From Candidatus Desulfovibrio intestinigallinarum (GTDB taxonomy: Bacteria; Desulfobacterota; Desulfovibrionia; Desulfovibrionales; Desulfovibrionaceae): a stretch of 42,189 nt of DNA. The translations under genes and the position numbers were made by a program. The DNA is taken from positions 1 through 42,189 of the forward strand of contig DXFI01000122.1 of assembly GCA_019114565.1 (NCBI GenBank), written 5' to 3'. Positions 23,685 to 32,011 of this stretch are shown piece by piece; position 1 is the stretch's first letter; each line of letters opens with the position of its first letter. Below the pieces are notes generated by a model. The model saw only the letters and a program-made list of their open reading frames with translations. It was not told where the DNA came from and did not search any database.

Positions 23685-24296
23685 CTACCCCGCAGCCGTC
23701 AAACACAGCATGACGGTTTGCAGGGGAGCCGCGGGCAGCGGTGGCGGCGGCGGAATAACCGGGCCGCCTTCGGGCCAGATGCACTGCGCGGTCATGGCAA
23801 CCATAGCCGCGCCCACGCCGCACTTGCAGATGGTGCCGAGAAAACGGCCCACCAGCGTGCCGAAGGCCGCGTTAAAGGCTTCCTGCCGGGAACGCCCCTT
23901 GAGCAGCTCCATCAGCAGACAGCCCAGCCATGCGCCGCCCAGCGCGCCGATAAGCGCGCCGAGTCCGAAGAAGAGGGGCGCAAGCACAATGGCGCCGATG
24001 ATACCGCCGATCATGCCTGCCAGCGTCCCCGCCGAACTGGAACCATGCCGCTTTGCCTTGAGGAGCTGCACGCCGGTTTCCATGACCTCCCCGGCCACGG
24101 CAAGGGCGCACATGCCGATCCAGTACCACAGGCCCATGCTGTTTTCCTGCGGTACGCCAAAGTACCAGAGGACGGCCAGCACAAGAATAAGCCAGTTGGC
24201 GGGCAGTCCCACCACATTGAGCAGCACGGAGCAGCCCAGAACAATAATAAACACCACGGCAAAGCCGGTGCCCAGCAGGGCCAGCAACGCTTCCAT
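23685..24296 (-). CDS. DUF456-family membrane protein
   Basis: 203 aa, almost wholly hydrophobic: about six membrane helices rich in Gly and Ala, with VVGLPANWLILVLAVLWYF and GGIIGAIVLAPLFFGLGALIG, the Gly-rich pattern typical of DUF456. The C-terminus is Pro-rich (GGPVIPPPPPLPAAP). Function of the family is unknown. It follows the paaK stop by 6 bp and is the last gene of the operon before the terminator. Confidence 0.8.
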   Translation of the reverse strand: MEALLALLGTGFAVVFIIVLGCSVLLNVVGLPANWLILVLAVLWYFGVPQENSMGLWYWIGMCALAVAGEVMETGVQLLKAKRHGSSSAGTLAGMIGGIIGAIVLAPLFFGLGALIGALGGAWLGCLLMELLKGRSRQEAFNAAFGTLVGRFLGTICKCGVGAAMVAMTAQCIWPEGGPVIPPPPPLPAAPLQTVMLCLTAAG

Positions 24297-24302
24297 AAAC
24301 GC

Positions 24303-25610
24303 CTACTTGGTTGCGCGCCGATCCTGCACGCGCACGGCCTTGCCGCCCTCGTTGCAGGGCAGACTGCTGCTCTGGACAAGCTCGACTCTGGGCGTCACCA
24401 GAATTTCGTCGCGCAGACGGCGGGCAATGGTATTCTGCAGATTGTGCAGAATACGCATGTCTTCCACAAAATATTCGTCGCGCACTTCCACCTGCACGCG
24501 CATGACATCGCCGAGACCGTCGTTTTCCAGCAGGATCAGATAGTTCTGCCCCACTTCGGGGAAGCCCATGATCACCTTTTCAATCTGCATGGGATAGACG
24601 TTCACGCCCTTGATGATGAACATGTCGTCGGCGCGGCCAAGGATGCGATCCATGCGGCGGTGCTGCCGGCCGCAGGCGCATTCGCCGGGCAAAAAGCGCG
24701 TCAGGTCGCGGGTGCGGTAGCGCAGAATGGGCATGCCCTCACGGCACAGATTGGTCATGACAAGCTCGCCCACTTCGCCGTCGGGCACGGGCTCGCCGGT
24801 GGCGGGATCAATGATCTCGGCGAGGAAGGTATCTTCCCAGATATGCAGACCGTGCTGCTCGGGGCACTCGAAGGCCACGCCGGGGCCGTTCATTTCGGAA
24901 AGGCCGTAGGAGTTGAAAGCCTTCATGGCAAAAATGTCTTCAATACGCTTACGGAAGGCTTCGGTATAGGGCTCCGCGCCCACCACGGCGATACGCAGGG
25001 AGAGATCCGCCGGATTTTCGCCCATTTCGCGCAGCTGCTCGGCCAGAATGAGCGCATAGGACGGGAGAATGTGGGCCACCGTCGTGCGAAAATCCTTGAC
25101 CAGCTTGATCTGGCGGCGGGAGTTTCCGGGCCCTGCGGGAATGGTCATGCAGCCCAGACGCTCCGCGCCGAAGTGAATGCCCAGACCGCCGGTAAAGAGC
25201 CCGTAGCCGGACATGTTCTGAAAAACGTCGTCGGGGCGCACGCCGACCATGTACAGACAGCGCGCCATGAGATCGGCCCAGGTATTGATGTCGTTCTGCG
25301 TATGGCAGATGGCCACGGGCGTTCCGGTCGTGCCGCTGGAACAGTGCATGCGCACAATGTCGCGCTGCGGCACGCACAGAAGCCCCGTAGGGTACTGGGA
25401 GCGCAGATCGTCCTTGGTGGTAAAGGGAATCTTGCGCACGTCGTCCAGAGTGCGGAGGCTGTCGGGAGTTACGCCCGCAGCATCGAGCCGTTCTCGGTAA
25501 AAAGCGCATTTGCGGCTGTGTTCCACGAGGGAGCGCAGGCGCGTAAGCTGGGCGGCGGCAATATGATCGCGGCTCCAGGTTTCTGCGGCGTCGTAATAGT
25601 CGATGGTCAT
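24303..25610 (-). CDS. Phenylacetate-CoA ligase family (PaaK-like) AMP-forming ligase
   Basis: 435 aa from the ATG at 25610 (GAGGGAGACA in front), the usual PaaK length. HCSSGTTGTPVAICHT (about residues 90-105) is the AMP-binding P-loop; NSYGLSEMNGPGVAFEC follows; LRYRTRDLTRFLPGECACG contains the conserved Tyr-Arg-Thr-Arg-Asp motif; a C-terminal PaaK domain (VYPMQIEKVIMGFPEVGQNY) ends with a basic tail. It activates an aryl- or other carboxylic acid to its CoA thioester in the cytoplasm. Many anaerobes carry several such ligases; the substrate cannot be fixed, and phenylacetate or indoleacetate are only possibilities. Lies 15 bp after the DUF1786 gene. Confidence 0.88.
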   Translation of the reverse strand: MTIDYYDAAETWSRDHIAAAQLTRLRSLVEHSRKCAFYRERLDAAGVTPDSLRTLDDVRKIPFTTKDDLRSQYPTGLLCVPQRDIVRMHCSSGTTGTPVAICHTQNDINTWADLMARCLYMVGVRPDDVFQNMSGYGLFTGGLGIHFGAERLGCMTIPAGPGNSRRQIKLVKDFRTTVAHILPSYALILAEQLREMGENPADLSLRIAVVGAEPYTEAFRKRIEDIFAMKAFNSYGLSEMNGPGVAFECPEQHGLHIWEDTFLAEIIDPATGEPVPDGEVGELVMTNLCREGMPILRYRTRDLTRFLPGECACGRQHRRMDRILGRADDMFIIKGVNVYPMQIEKVIMGFPEVGQNYLILLENDGLGDVMRVQVEVRDEYFVEDMRILHNLQNTIARRLRDEILVTPRVELVQSSSLPCNEGGKAVRVQDRRATK

Positions 25611-25625
25611 TGTCTCCCTCATTCC

Positions 25626-26684
25626 TTATTTGCTGTTGTGTTGCGCGAGCCCCCAGAGCAGGCCGAAACAGCCGCCCATCATCATGTCGCCGAAGGGATC
25701 AAGAAAACGTCCCTGACCGCGCAGCAATTCGCGCCGCGGTCCCATGATATAGGTTGCGTCATAGCCGCCGGCCTCCTCGCAATAGGGGCCGAAGGCCGTG
25801 CCGTGCCCGCCGGTGGCCTGTACTTCCTCGCAGGGCAGCCAGGACTTGCGGAACTGTTCCAGATCGCGCAGCGTTTCTTCCTGCGTGCGCATGCCGGTAT
25901 GATGCTCGTAAATACCGCGGATTCTGCCCTGATACACAAGCGCCGCCACCGTATGGCTGTTCCCGACATTGATCAGGGTGATGCCGTCGCGGTAGCTGCG
26001 ATCCCGCACCTCCTGCACGCTCAGGGCCCCGAGCAGGGCGCTTGTGCCGGTGTCGCTCACGGGGCCGCCCGTCTTTTCGCGCAGGGCCTGAAGGCGCGTC
26101 AGCGGGCCCGGGATATCGCCGTCGTAAATCCAGTGCGCGGGATCGTTGTCCGCTCCCAGCAGGGCCGTCCAGGCCTGCATGCGGCCGTGCCGGTTGCCGT
26201 CGGGATGCACGCCGTGATCCTGCGCCGCGGCCACGACCATATGCGGCTGCGGCAGACAGGCATGACGCAGCAGGGAACTCCAGAACTCCGGAGAATAATC
26301 GGTCAGAAAGAGCGGCACATAGCCTTCGGGGCACTGCTCGCGCAGCTGCACGCCCATGCCTTCGACCACCTCCACGGCATCATGCAGCCCGCGGGATGCG
26401 GCCGTGGTGGAGGCCACGGACAGCCCCGCTGCCAGATGTTCGCGCACAGCCTGAGTGCAGCCGCCGCCGATATTGCCGCCGTAGAGCCAGACGTTGCACT
26501 TGAGCAGGGTCAGCTCCCGGATGCGCTGGGCGGCAAGCCGGGCCGGAGAAGGCAGGACAAAACGCGGCCAGTTGTGAAGCTCCAGACCGGGCCGGGCCAG
26601 CAGAGCATCCTGCGTGCCGCTGCCGATATCCAGACAGAGGACAGGGCCGTTCCTTTTCAGGAAATGTCTGACAAGTTCATTCAT
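25626..26684 (-). CDS. DUF1786-family protein (ASKHA-like fold)
   Basis: 352 aa from the ATG at 26684 (GGGGGATT in front); the ORF track starts 77 codons upstream within repeat DNA. VLCLDIGSGTQDALL at the N-terminus is a phosphate-1-like loop of the actin/hexokinase fold; VYLYGGN-like WLYGGNIGGGCT, VVAAAQDHGVHPDGNRHGR and INVGNSHTVAALV follow, a pattern I associate with DUF1786, sometimes annotated as pyruvate formate-lyase activating-like without proof. First gene of the operon with paaK and DUF456, which suggests a shared pathway. Function unknown. Confidence 0.75.
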   Translation of the reverse strand: MNELVRHFLKRNGPVLCLDIGSGTQDALLARPGLELHNWPRFVLPSPARLAAQRIRELTLLKCNVWLYGGNIGGGCTQAVREHLAAGLSVASTTAASRGLHDAVEVVEGMGVQLREQCPEGYVPLFLTDYSPEFWSSLLRHACLPQPHMVVAAAQDHGVHPDGNRHGRMQAWTALLGADNDPAHWIYDGDIPGPLTRLQALREKTGGPVSDTGTSALLGALSVQEVRDRSYRDGITLINVGNSHTVAALVYQGRIRGIYEHHTGMRTQEETLRDLEQFRKSWLPCEEVQATGGHGTAFGPYCEEAGGYDATYIMGPRRELLRGQGRFLDPFGDMMMGGCFGLLWGLAQHNSK

Positions 26685-26770
26685 AAGCAATCCCCCAGGG
26701 TCAGCAAAAGATGTATCCGCAAGGCGCGGCTTTCGCAAGCCTTGCCCCTTTCCGGCCCTGCGGTCTTCTT

Positions 26771-26872
26771 TAAGGCGTTTCACCTTTGAAAAAGGTAATA
26801 CGCGAGGCGGCGGCACAATGCCGTCCGGCCAGACGCGAGCGAAAAACCGCGTTTCAAGCTGAAAATGCTCTG
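26771..26872 (+). repeat. F1 repeat, internally deleted copy
   Basis: About 102 bp. Starts with the F1 hairpin GCGTTTCACCTTT/AAAGGTAATACGC and ends AAAATGCTCT like full F1 copies, but lacks the middle (the part with ACAGGCCGTATGG). It lies between the DUF1786 gene and the promoter of tRNA-Leu copy 1. Confidence 0.75.
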
Positions 26873-26882
26873 GAGAAAAAAC

Positions 26883-26911
26883 TTGCCAGTCGGCGCGGCT
26901 TCGCGTATAGA
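26883..26911 (+). promoter_or_regulatory. Promoter of tRNA-Leu copy 1
   Basis: TTGCCA, 17-base spacer, TATAGA, 10 bases before the mature tRNA 5' end. The same -35 and spacer length occur before the two other copies, with TACAAG as -10 there, so this copy should be the strongest. Confidence 0.7.
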
Positions 26912-26921
26912 GCATCTCTCC

Positions 26922-27006
26922 GCCGAGGTGGTGGAACTGGTAGACACGCTATCTTGAGGGGGTAGTGGCAATAGCTGTGCGGGTTCGAGTCCCGCCCTCG
27001 GCACCA
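26922..27006 (+). tRNA. tRNA-Leu(GAG), copy 1
   Basis: 85 bases. Acceptor stem GCCGAGG/CCTCGGC, long variable arm typical of tRNA-Leu, T arm GCGGG-TTCGAGT-CCCGC, encoded CCA. The anticodon loop TTGAGGG gives anticodon GAG (reads CUC and CUU). Identical copies lie at 34020 and 36163. Own promoter and terminator. Confidence 0.95.
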
Positions 27007-27018
27007 GTTCTGAAAGAC

Positions 27019-27052
27019 AAAGGTCGTGGCATCATGCCGCGACCTTTTTTGT
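27019..27052 (+). terminator. Terminator of tRNA-Leu copy 1
   Basis: AGGTCGTGGCAT pairs with ATGCCGCGACCT (one G-T type mismatch) followed by TTTTTT. About 13 bases after the CCA end. Confidence 0.85.
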
Positions 27053-27216
27053 TGTGTCCGATATTCCCCCGCTCAGGACACGACAACCCCGGCAGAATCA
27101 GGCAAATCTCGGAGAGAAACGCATCTGGAACGGCGGCTGTCCTCCCGCTATACTGGCGGCGTCGGCAACGGGCAGCGGCCCGTTGCCTTCCCTTCCGCAA
27201 CAAAGAGATACCGAAC

Positions 27217-28614
27217 ATGAGCGACAAGAAAGACAGAATTTCCCGGCGCGGCCTGCTCAAAGCCACCGGCGCGGGGCTGGCCGGAGCGGCTGCCGTCTAC
27301 GGTCTGAACAAACTGGGCTGGCTTCCGGGCGCGGAAACCCCTCTGCCGCCTCCTCCCACGGATAAAATGACCTGCCGCACCCATCCCCGGAGCGGCGACG
27401 CCGTCTCCCTGCTGGGCTTCGGCTGCATGCGCCTGCCTGTTCTGCCGGAAGCGACCTCGCCCCGCGGGCCGGAGATTGACGAGGCCGCGACCTTCGCCCT
27501 TGTGGACTATGCGCTGGATCACGGGGTCAACTACTTCGACACGGCCTGGGGCTACCACGGAGGCGTCTCGGAAACCGTCATCGGCAAGGCGCTGAAACGG
27601 CATCCGCGGGATCGCTTTTATCTGGCAACCAAGATGCCGACCTATCTTGATCCCGATCTCAACATGGCAAAGGACATCTTTGCCCGGCAGCTGCAGAAAT
27701 GTCAGGTGGACTACTTTGACTATTACCTGCTGCACACGCTCACCAGCAAGCAGGAGTATCAGCGGGTCTACGAGGAACGGGGCGTTCTCGACTTTCTTCT
27801 GGAACAGCGGGAGCAGGGCCGCATCCGTCATCTGGGCTGGTCGTTCCACGGGGACATGGAAACGCTGGACTATGCTCTGTCACGCAATGTCCGCTGGGAC
27901 TTTGCGCTGGTGCAGCTGAACTATCACGATCTGCTGCATCAGCTTGTTCCATCCGTGGCGCAGCGGCGACGGGTCAAGGAACCGGCCCCGGCCCGCTGGA
28001 TGTTTGAAAGGATGCAGGAGAGCGGTCTGCCGCTGATGGTCATGGAGCCTCTGCTGGGCGGACGCCTCGCCCGCCTCAATAAAAAGGCGCTGACCATCCT
28101 TCAGGAAGAAGACCCGCGGGCCAGCGCGGCCTCGTGGGCCTTCCGCTATGCGGGGAGTCTGCCCAATGTCCTGACGGTGTTAAGCGGCATGACGTATCTG
28201 GAGCATTTGCAGGACAATGTGCGGACCTTCGCCCCGCTGAAGCCCTGCACCGAAAAGGATATTCTCGTGCTGGAAAAGGCCGTTGCCGCCTTTGCTTCCG
28301 GGGAAAATATCCCCTGCACAACCTGCGGCTACTGCATGCCGTGCCCTTACGGCGTCGATATTCCCACCGTCTTTCTGAATCACAATCACTGTCTGGACGA
28401 CGAACAGGTCCCCCGGGAAGAACGCGATCCCGAGTATGACAGCGCCAGACGGGCCTATCTGGTCAATCTTGCCCGGCGCGTGCCGCAATCGCAGGATGCC
28501 GCCCATTGCACCGGCTGCGGCAAATGCGTGAAGCTCTGCCCGCAGTTCATCGACATTCCCGGCGAAATGGCACGGCTCGGCAAATTTGCCGAGGATTTGA
28601 GACTGCGGGGATGA
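27217..28614 (+). CDS. Tat-exported aldo/keto reductase with C-terminal ferredoxin domain
   Basis: 465 aa from the ATG at 27217; the ORF track starts inside the tRNA. A twin-arginine signal (ISRRGLLKATGAG, residues 8-20) directs export in folded form. Aldo/keto reductase barrel with the tetrad Asp108 (NYFDTAWGY), Tyr113, Lys139 (LATKMP) and His173 (YYLLHTL). C-terminal ferredoxin part with CTTCGYCMPCP (about 367) and CTGCGKCVKLCP (about 430), so two iron-sulphur clusters. This layout is known in a family of AKR-ferredoxin proteins. Overlaps the next gene by 4 bp (ATGA). It probably exchanges electrons with that membrane polyferredoxin in the periplasm. Substrate unknown. Confidence 0.87.
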   Translation: MSDKKDRISRRGLLKATGAGLAGAAAVYGLNKLGWLPGAETPLPPPPTDKMTCRTHPRSGDAVSLLGFGCMRLPVLPEATSPRGPEIDEAATFALVDYALDHGVNYFDTAWGYHGGVSETVIGKALKRHPRDRFYLATKMPTYLDPDLNMAKDIFARQLQKCQVDYFDYYLLHTLTSKQEYQRVYEERGVLDFLLEQREQGRIRHLGWSFHGDMETLDYALSRNVRWDFALVQLNYHDLLHQLVPSVAQRRRVKEPAPARWMFERMQESGLPLMVMEPLLGGRLARLNKKALTILQEEDPRASAASWAFRYAGSLPNVLTVLSGMTYLEHLQDNVRTFAPLKPCTEKDILVLEKAVAAFASGENIPCTTCGYCMPCPYGVDIPTVFLNHNHCLDDEQVPREERDPEYDSARRAYLVNLARRVPQSQDAAHCTGCGKCVKLCPQFIDIPGEMARLGKFAEDLRLRG

Positions 28615-30140
28615 CGGAGCATCGGGAACCCTTTTCCGACAAAAATACTATGGAACGAAAACTGCGAATCTTGCTTGAACTGCTGTGCCTGCTGGGCTTC
28701 GGCCTGCTGTTTCTGGATATTCACGGCCTCTGGTCGGAGCATCTGGCATGGCTTGGAAAAATCCAGCTCGTACCGGCGGCGCTGTCGGGCGGCATCATCA
28801 CGCTCATCGCAATTGCGGGCCTGACGCTGCTTCTGGGACGGGTGTACTGCTCCGTCATCTGCCCTCTGGGCATCCTGCAGGACATCATCCGGCATTTTCG
28901 CCGCAACGCGCGTTCAACCTACAGACCGAACAAAAAATATCTCCGCCTTGCGGCGCTGCTCATCTTTGCCGCCGGTCTGGGACTGGGCTTTTCCGCGCTG
29001 GCCGGAATCCTCGATCCCTACAGCGCGTTCGGACGCATTGCCGCGACTCTGTTCCAGCCCCTGGCCGTTCTCGTCAATAACGGTCTTTCACTGGCGGAAC
29101 AGGCGCTGGGAGGCGCGGCCATAGCTCCCGTTCCTCTGATTCAGAAAGGCGTGGCCGCGCTGCTGGGCGCTGCCGTCACCTTTCTTGTCATTGCCTTTCT
29201 TGCATGGAAGGGCGGGCGCATCTGGTGCAACACCCTGTGTCCGGTGGGCGCGCTGCTGGGCTGTCTGAGTCAGGTCGCCCTGTTCCGCCCGCGTCTGCGC
29301 CACAATCGCTGCACAGGCTGCGGGCGCTGCGCCGCGCACTGCAAGGCCGCCTGCATCGACACGAAGACCGGACACATCGACGCTTCGCGCTGCGTGGCCT
29401 GTTTCAACTGTCTGTCCGTCTGCCGTCATGACGCGCTGACCCTGCGGCCTCTGCCAAAGACAGCCGACGCTTCCGTCCGGCAGGCTCCCGGACAACGGAA
29501 AACCGCCGCTGTCGCCTCCGGTCGCCGCGCCCTGCTCGGCTGTCTGGCGGGCATGACGACGGCCCTCCTCTCCGGGGAAGCCGCCGCGGCATCAGGGCAC
29601 GGCAAGGAAATCCCCCGACAGGAGCCGACGCCCCGGCAGCGGCCCGAACGCGCCGTTCCCGTCCTGCCTGCGGGAGCTGTCAGCGAGGATCATTTCCGCA
29701 GCCATTGCACCGGCTGTCAGCTCTGCGTTGCCGCCTGCCCCAATCATGTGCTGCGCGCCGAAGACAGCGGTCTGACGATGCTGCAGCCGATCATGACGTT
29801 CGAGAACGGCTTTTGCCGGACCAACTGCACCGCTTGTTCTGAGGTCTGCCCTGCGGGGGCCATCCGCCCCGTGACCGTACAGGAAAAAACCGCCATCCAG
29901 ACAGGCAGAGCCGTCATCGACAGAACGCTCTGTATCGTCAACAAGGATAAGGTAACCTGCACGGCCTGCAAACGAAGCTGTCCCACGGGAGCCATCAGCC
30001 TTGCGGGGCCGAACGAACACAAGGAACCTGCCGTGGATACGGAACGCTGCACAGGCTGCGGCGCCTGCGAATATATCTGCCCTGCCCGCCCCCTTGCGGC
30101 CATTCGCGTGGAAGGCAACCGGATACATCGGCGCATTTAG
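28611..30140 (+). CDS. Membrane polyferredoxin, NapH-like part fused to NapG-like part
   Basis: 509 aa from the ATG at 28611 (ATGA overlap with the AKR gene, GCGGGG in front). N-terminal half: about four membrane helices with the CxxxCP motifs YCSVICPLG and WCNTLCPVG, as in NapH/MauN. Then two cluster sites (CTGCGRCAAHCKAAC, CVACFNCLSVC). In the middle a second Tat-like segment (SGRRALLGCLAGMTTALL) followed by four further clusters (CTGCQLCVAACP, CTACSEVCP, CTACKRSCP, CTGCGACEYICP), as in NapG. It would carry electrons from the quinone pool or cytoplasm across the membrane to the AKR partner. A fusion of this kind means both parts are always made together. Confidence 0.82.
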   Translation: MTEHREPFSDKNTMERKLRILLELLCLLGFGLLFLDIHGLWSEHLAWLGKIQLVPAALSGGIITLIAIAGLTLLLGRVYCSVICPLGILQDIIRHFRRNARSTYRPNKKYLRLAALLIFAAGLGLGFSALAGILDPYSAFGRIAATLFQPLAVLVNNGLSLAEQALGGAAIAPVPLIQKGVAALLGAAVTFLVIAFLAWKGGRIWCNTLCPVGALLGCLSQVALFRPRLRHNRCTGCGRCAAHCKAACIDTKTGHIDASRCVACFNCLSVCRHDALTLRPLPKTADASVRQAPGQRKTAAVASGRRALLGCLAGMTTALLSGEAAAASGHGKEIPRQEPTPRQRPERAVPVLPAGAVSEDHFRSHCTGCQLCVAACPNHVLRAEDSGLTMLQPIMTFENGFCRTNCTACSEVCPAGAIRPVTVQEKTAIQTGRAVIDRTLCIVNKDKVTCTACKRSCPTGAISLAGPNEHKEPAVDTERCTGCGACEYICPARPLAAIRVEGNRIHRRI

Positions 30141-30162
30141 GGCAGGAATGTTTTTTCAGTGT

Positions 30163-30319
30163 GTTGGGGGGAAGGGGAACCCCTCATCTCTGCTGTCGAT
30201 GCCCGTAGCTTCCTGCGTCGCAACGGGCACGGCCTGCGGCCGCCATCCGGTCGCTGCCGGCGCGAGAGGGCCCAGCCTTTCCGAAGGAAAGGCGTTCTCG
30301 TAAACCTTCCCCCCAAGCC
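30163..30319 (+). repeat. F2-like repeat, diverged copy
   Basis: Begins GGGGGGAAGGGG 22 bp after the polyferredoxin stop and keeps the F2 core (CTGCTGTCGATGCCCGT ... ACGGGCACGGCCTGCGGCCG), but the ends differ: it closes with ACCTTCCCCCCAAG instead of the standard F2 end. Oriented like the other copies relative to the upstream gene. Confidence 0.6.
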
Positions 30320-30345
30320 CCCCACCCCTTCCCCAGCGCGCTTTT

Positions 30346-30493
30346 TAGAGCGTTTCGCCTTTGAAAAAGGTGAAATGCGAGGCTGCGGCATAGCGCCGCC
30401 CGGCCCAAAGTGAGCGGAAAAACCGCGTTTTTTCTGCGAAACGACAGGCCGTATGGTTTGAAGTGCGAAGCATTTCAAACTAAAAATGCTCTA
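30346..30493 (+). repeat. F1 repeat, full copy (148 bp)
   Basis: TAGAGCGTTT at the left, AAAATGCTCTA at the right; between them a chain of hairpins (GTTTCGCCTTT/AAAGGTGAAAT, GCGGCATAGCGCCGC, GCGGAAAAACCGC, TTTGAAGTGC/GCATTTCAAA). Lies between two converging transcription units. Confidence 0.85.
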
Positions 30494-30576
30494 AGAGGGG
30501 AGACAGGAGTCTGCGGCAAGCCTTTTTAGGAGCGGGCGAAATATTGCGTCCCCGGTATCCTCACCCGTCAATGGCA

Positions 30577-30793
30577 TAAAAAATAAAATATCATAGCATA
30601 TTACAAAAACATTCAACCGTACCAGGCAGACCACAATGCGCGGGTTTTGGGGAGGATGGGGGAGCTTGAGGGGGAAGGAACCCCTTTTTGCCGCGAGCAG
30701 CGACCCAACGGGCGGCCGCAGGCCGTGCCCGTTAGGCGACGCAGGAGCCTTACGGGCATCGACAGCAGAGCAAAGGGGTTCCTTCCCCCTCAA
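30577..30793 (-). repeat. F2 repeat, full copy (217 bp)
   Basis: Read on the minus strand it starts TTGAGGGGGAAGGAACCCC 20 bp after the radical SAM stop, contains nested hairpins, the matching arm GGGGTTCCTTCCCCCTCAA, then CTCCCCCATCCTCCCCAAAA and an AT-rich end ATATTTTATTTTTTA. The same borders define a second copy at 33564-33780, also 217 bp. The long GC-rich stem near the gene end should stop transcription. Confidence 0.85.
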
Positions 30794-30813
30794 ACAAAAG
30801 CAACTTCCGCCCC

Positions 30814-31719
30814 CTAACTGATAACGGGAATGACCGGCGCGCCTTCCAGACCGCGCAGCGGGCAGGCATCCAGCACGGCGGGGGGCAGTTCGCGCAGGCC
30901 CCGTTCCAGTGCGGCCAGCATGGCGATCTTTCTTTCCGACAGCACGCCGTACACCGGCACGGCATTGGAGGGGTGCAGCCCGAAGAAAATGGTATCGCCC
31001 GCATCCAGCCCCTGCAAAAAGTCTCTTTCCTCTTCCAGCAGCTCCCGCAGGGTAGGCTCCACAAAGCGCCCCTGTTCCAAATCTTCGTCCAGTTCGCACC
31101 CGGCGTCGATATGCAGGGAGGCCACAAAGACCAGCCCCGGCCGGGTACGGTTGACCAGTTCGCTGCTGGCGCGGGCGTGCTCGCGGCTCAGACGCCGCCC
31201 TCCCGCGCCCAGAATGATATTGAGGCTGAAATCCATCCCGGCGGCGGACAGACGGGACAGCTCCCGTTCCGCCTCGACGGCCGTGAAGCCCTTGTTCAGA
31301 TCGGCAAGCACCGCATCAAGGCCGGACTCCACGCCGATATTCAGCCCAGTAATCCCCAGTGCGCGCAGCTCCCGCAGCTCGGCGTCTGTCTTGTGCCGGA
31401 TGTTGCCGATGGCGGCATACATGCCGATGCTTGCCACTTCCGGCAGATGGGCACGGATTTGCAGAGCTGTTTCCTTCAGTCGTTCCGCCGGCAGCACAAA
31501 GGGATCGCCGTTCACCAGAAAGACACGCTCCACATGCCGGTACAGACGCCGGGCCTCGCGCAAATCCTGCTCTATCTGTTCGGGACTCTCCACGGCAAAG
31601 GGGATCTCCCGATACATGGTGCAGAAGCGGCACTTGTTGTGGCTGCATCCTGCCGTCACCTGCAACAGCAGTGACTTGCTTTCAAAGGGCGGTCTGTAGG
31701 TGGTGCCGGTATATTTCAT
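30814..31719 (-). CDS. Radical SAM protein
   Basis: 301 aa from the ATG at 31719 (GAGG 9 bases upstream). The cluster motif is CSHNKCRFC at residues 25-33, thus C-x4-C-x2-C rather than the usual C-x3-C-x2-C; to my knowledge one COG1032-type group of radical SAM proteins has CSxNxCxFC like this. GDPFVLP, GMYAAIGNIRHK and GLNIGVESGLDAVL follow as barrel motifs. No B12-binding or C-terminal extra domain and no extra Cys cluster. Reaction and substrate unknown. Monocistronic: divergent from the next gene, followed by an F2 repeat. Confidence 0.83.
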   Translation of the reverse strand: MKYTGTTYRPPFESKSLLLQVTAGCSHNKCRFCTMYREIPFAVESPEQIEQDLREARRLYRHVERVFLVNGDPFVLPAERLKETALQIRAHLPEVASIGMYAAIGNIRHKTDAELRELRALGITGLNIGVESGLDAVLADLNKGFTAVEAERELSRLSAAGMDFSLNIILGAGGRRLSREHARASSELVNRTRPGLVFVASLHIDAGCELDEDLEQGRFVEPTLRELLEEERDFLQGLDAGDTIFFGLHPSNAVPVYGVLSERKIAMLAALERGLRELPPAVLDACPLRGLEGAPVIPVIS

Positions 31720-31945
31720 ACGAAAAACCTCACGGAAAAAAGCGTCTTCTCCTGCCGCGCGCATTGCGGAAGCGGCACATAAAGACGGTTGCAAAATCTG
31801 CGGCACCGTAAATGATTCGATGTCGAATTTCAAGGCTGCCCCCGCGCCCTCTCCGGCGACCTCTGTTCCCTGCATGGCGCGTCCCGCGCCCCGGCCGCGC
31901 GGATTGACCGCATCCGGCAGAACGGAATAGAGTTTTCAGACAGAC

Positions 31946-31975
31946 TGGAGCTTTTTTCAGTTTGCAGCGCTCTGA
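31946..31975 (-). repeat. F1 remnant in the leader of exported protein 1
   Basis: TGGAGCTTTTTTCAGTTTG joined to CAGCGCTCTGA: the two ends of an inverted F1 with the middle missing. The same place in unit 2 (34264-34381) holds a longer F1, with identical flanks. Confidence 0.65.
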
Positions 31976-32011
31976 CATGCGGATTCCCTACAGCCGACAA
32001 AGGAGAAAAGC

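Noticed and set aside
23718-26789. 1023-aa plus-strand ORF
   Set aside because: Shadow of the minus-strand DUF456, paaK and DUF1786 genes; His/Gln/Arg-rich composition typical of an antisense frame in GC-rich DNA, no ribosome site or family motif.
26685-26915. N-terminal extension of the DUF1786 protein in the ORF track
   Set aside because: Lies in an F1 repeat and the tRNA promoter region; the DIGSGT motif starts right after the ATG at 26684.
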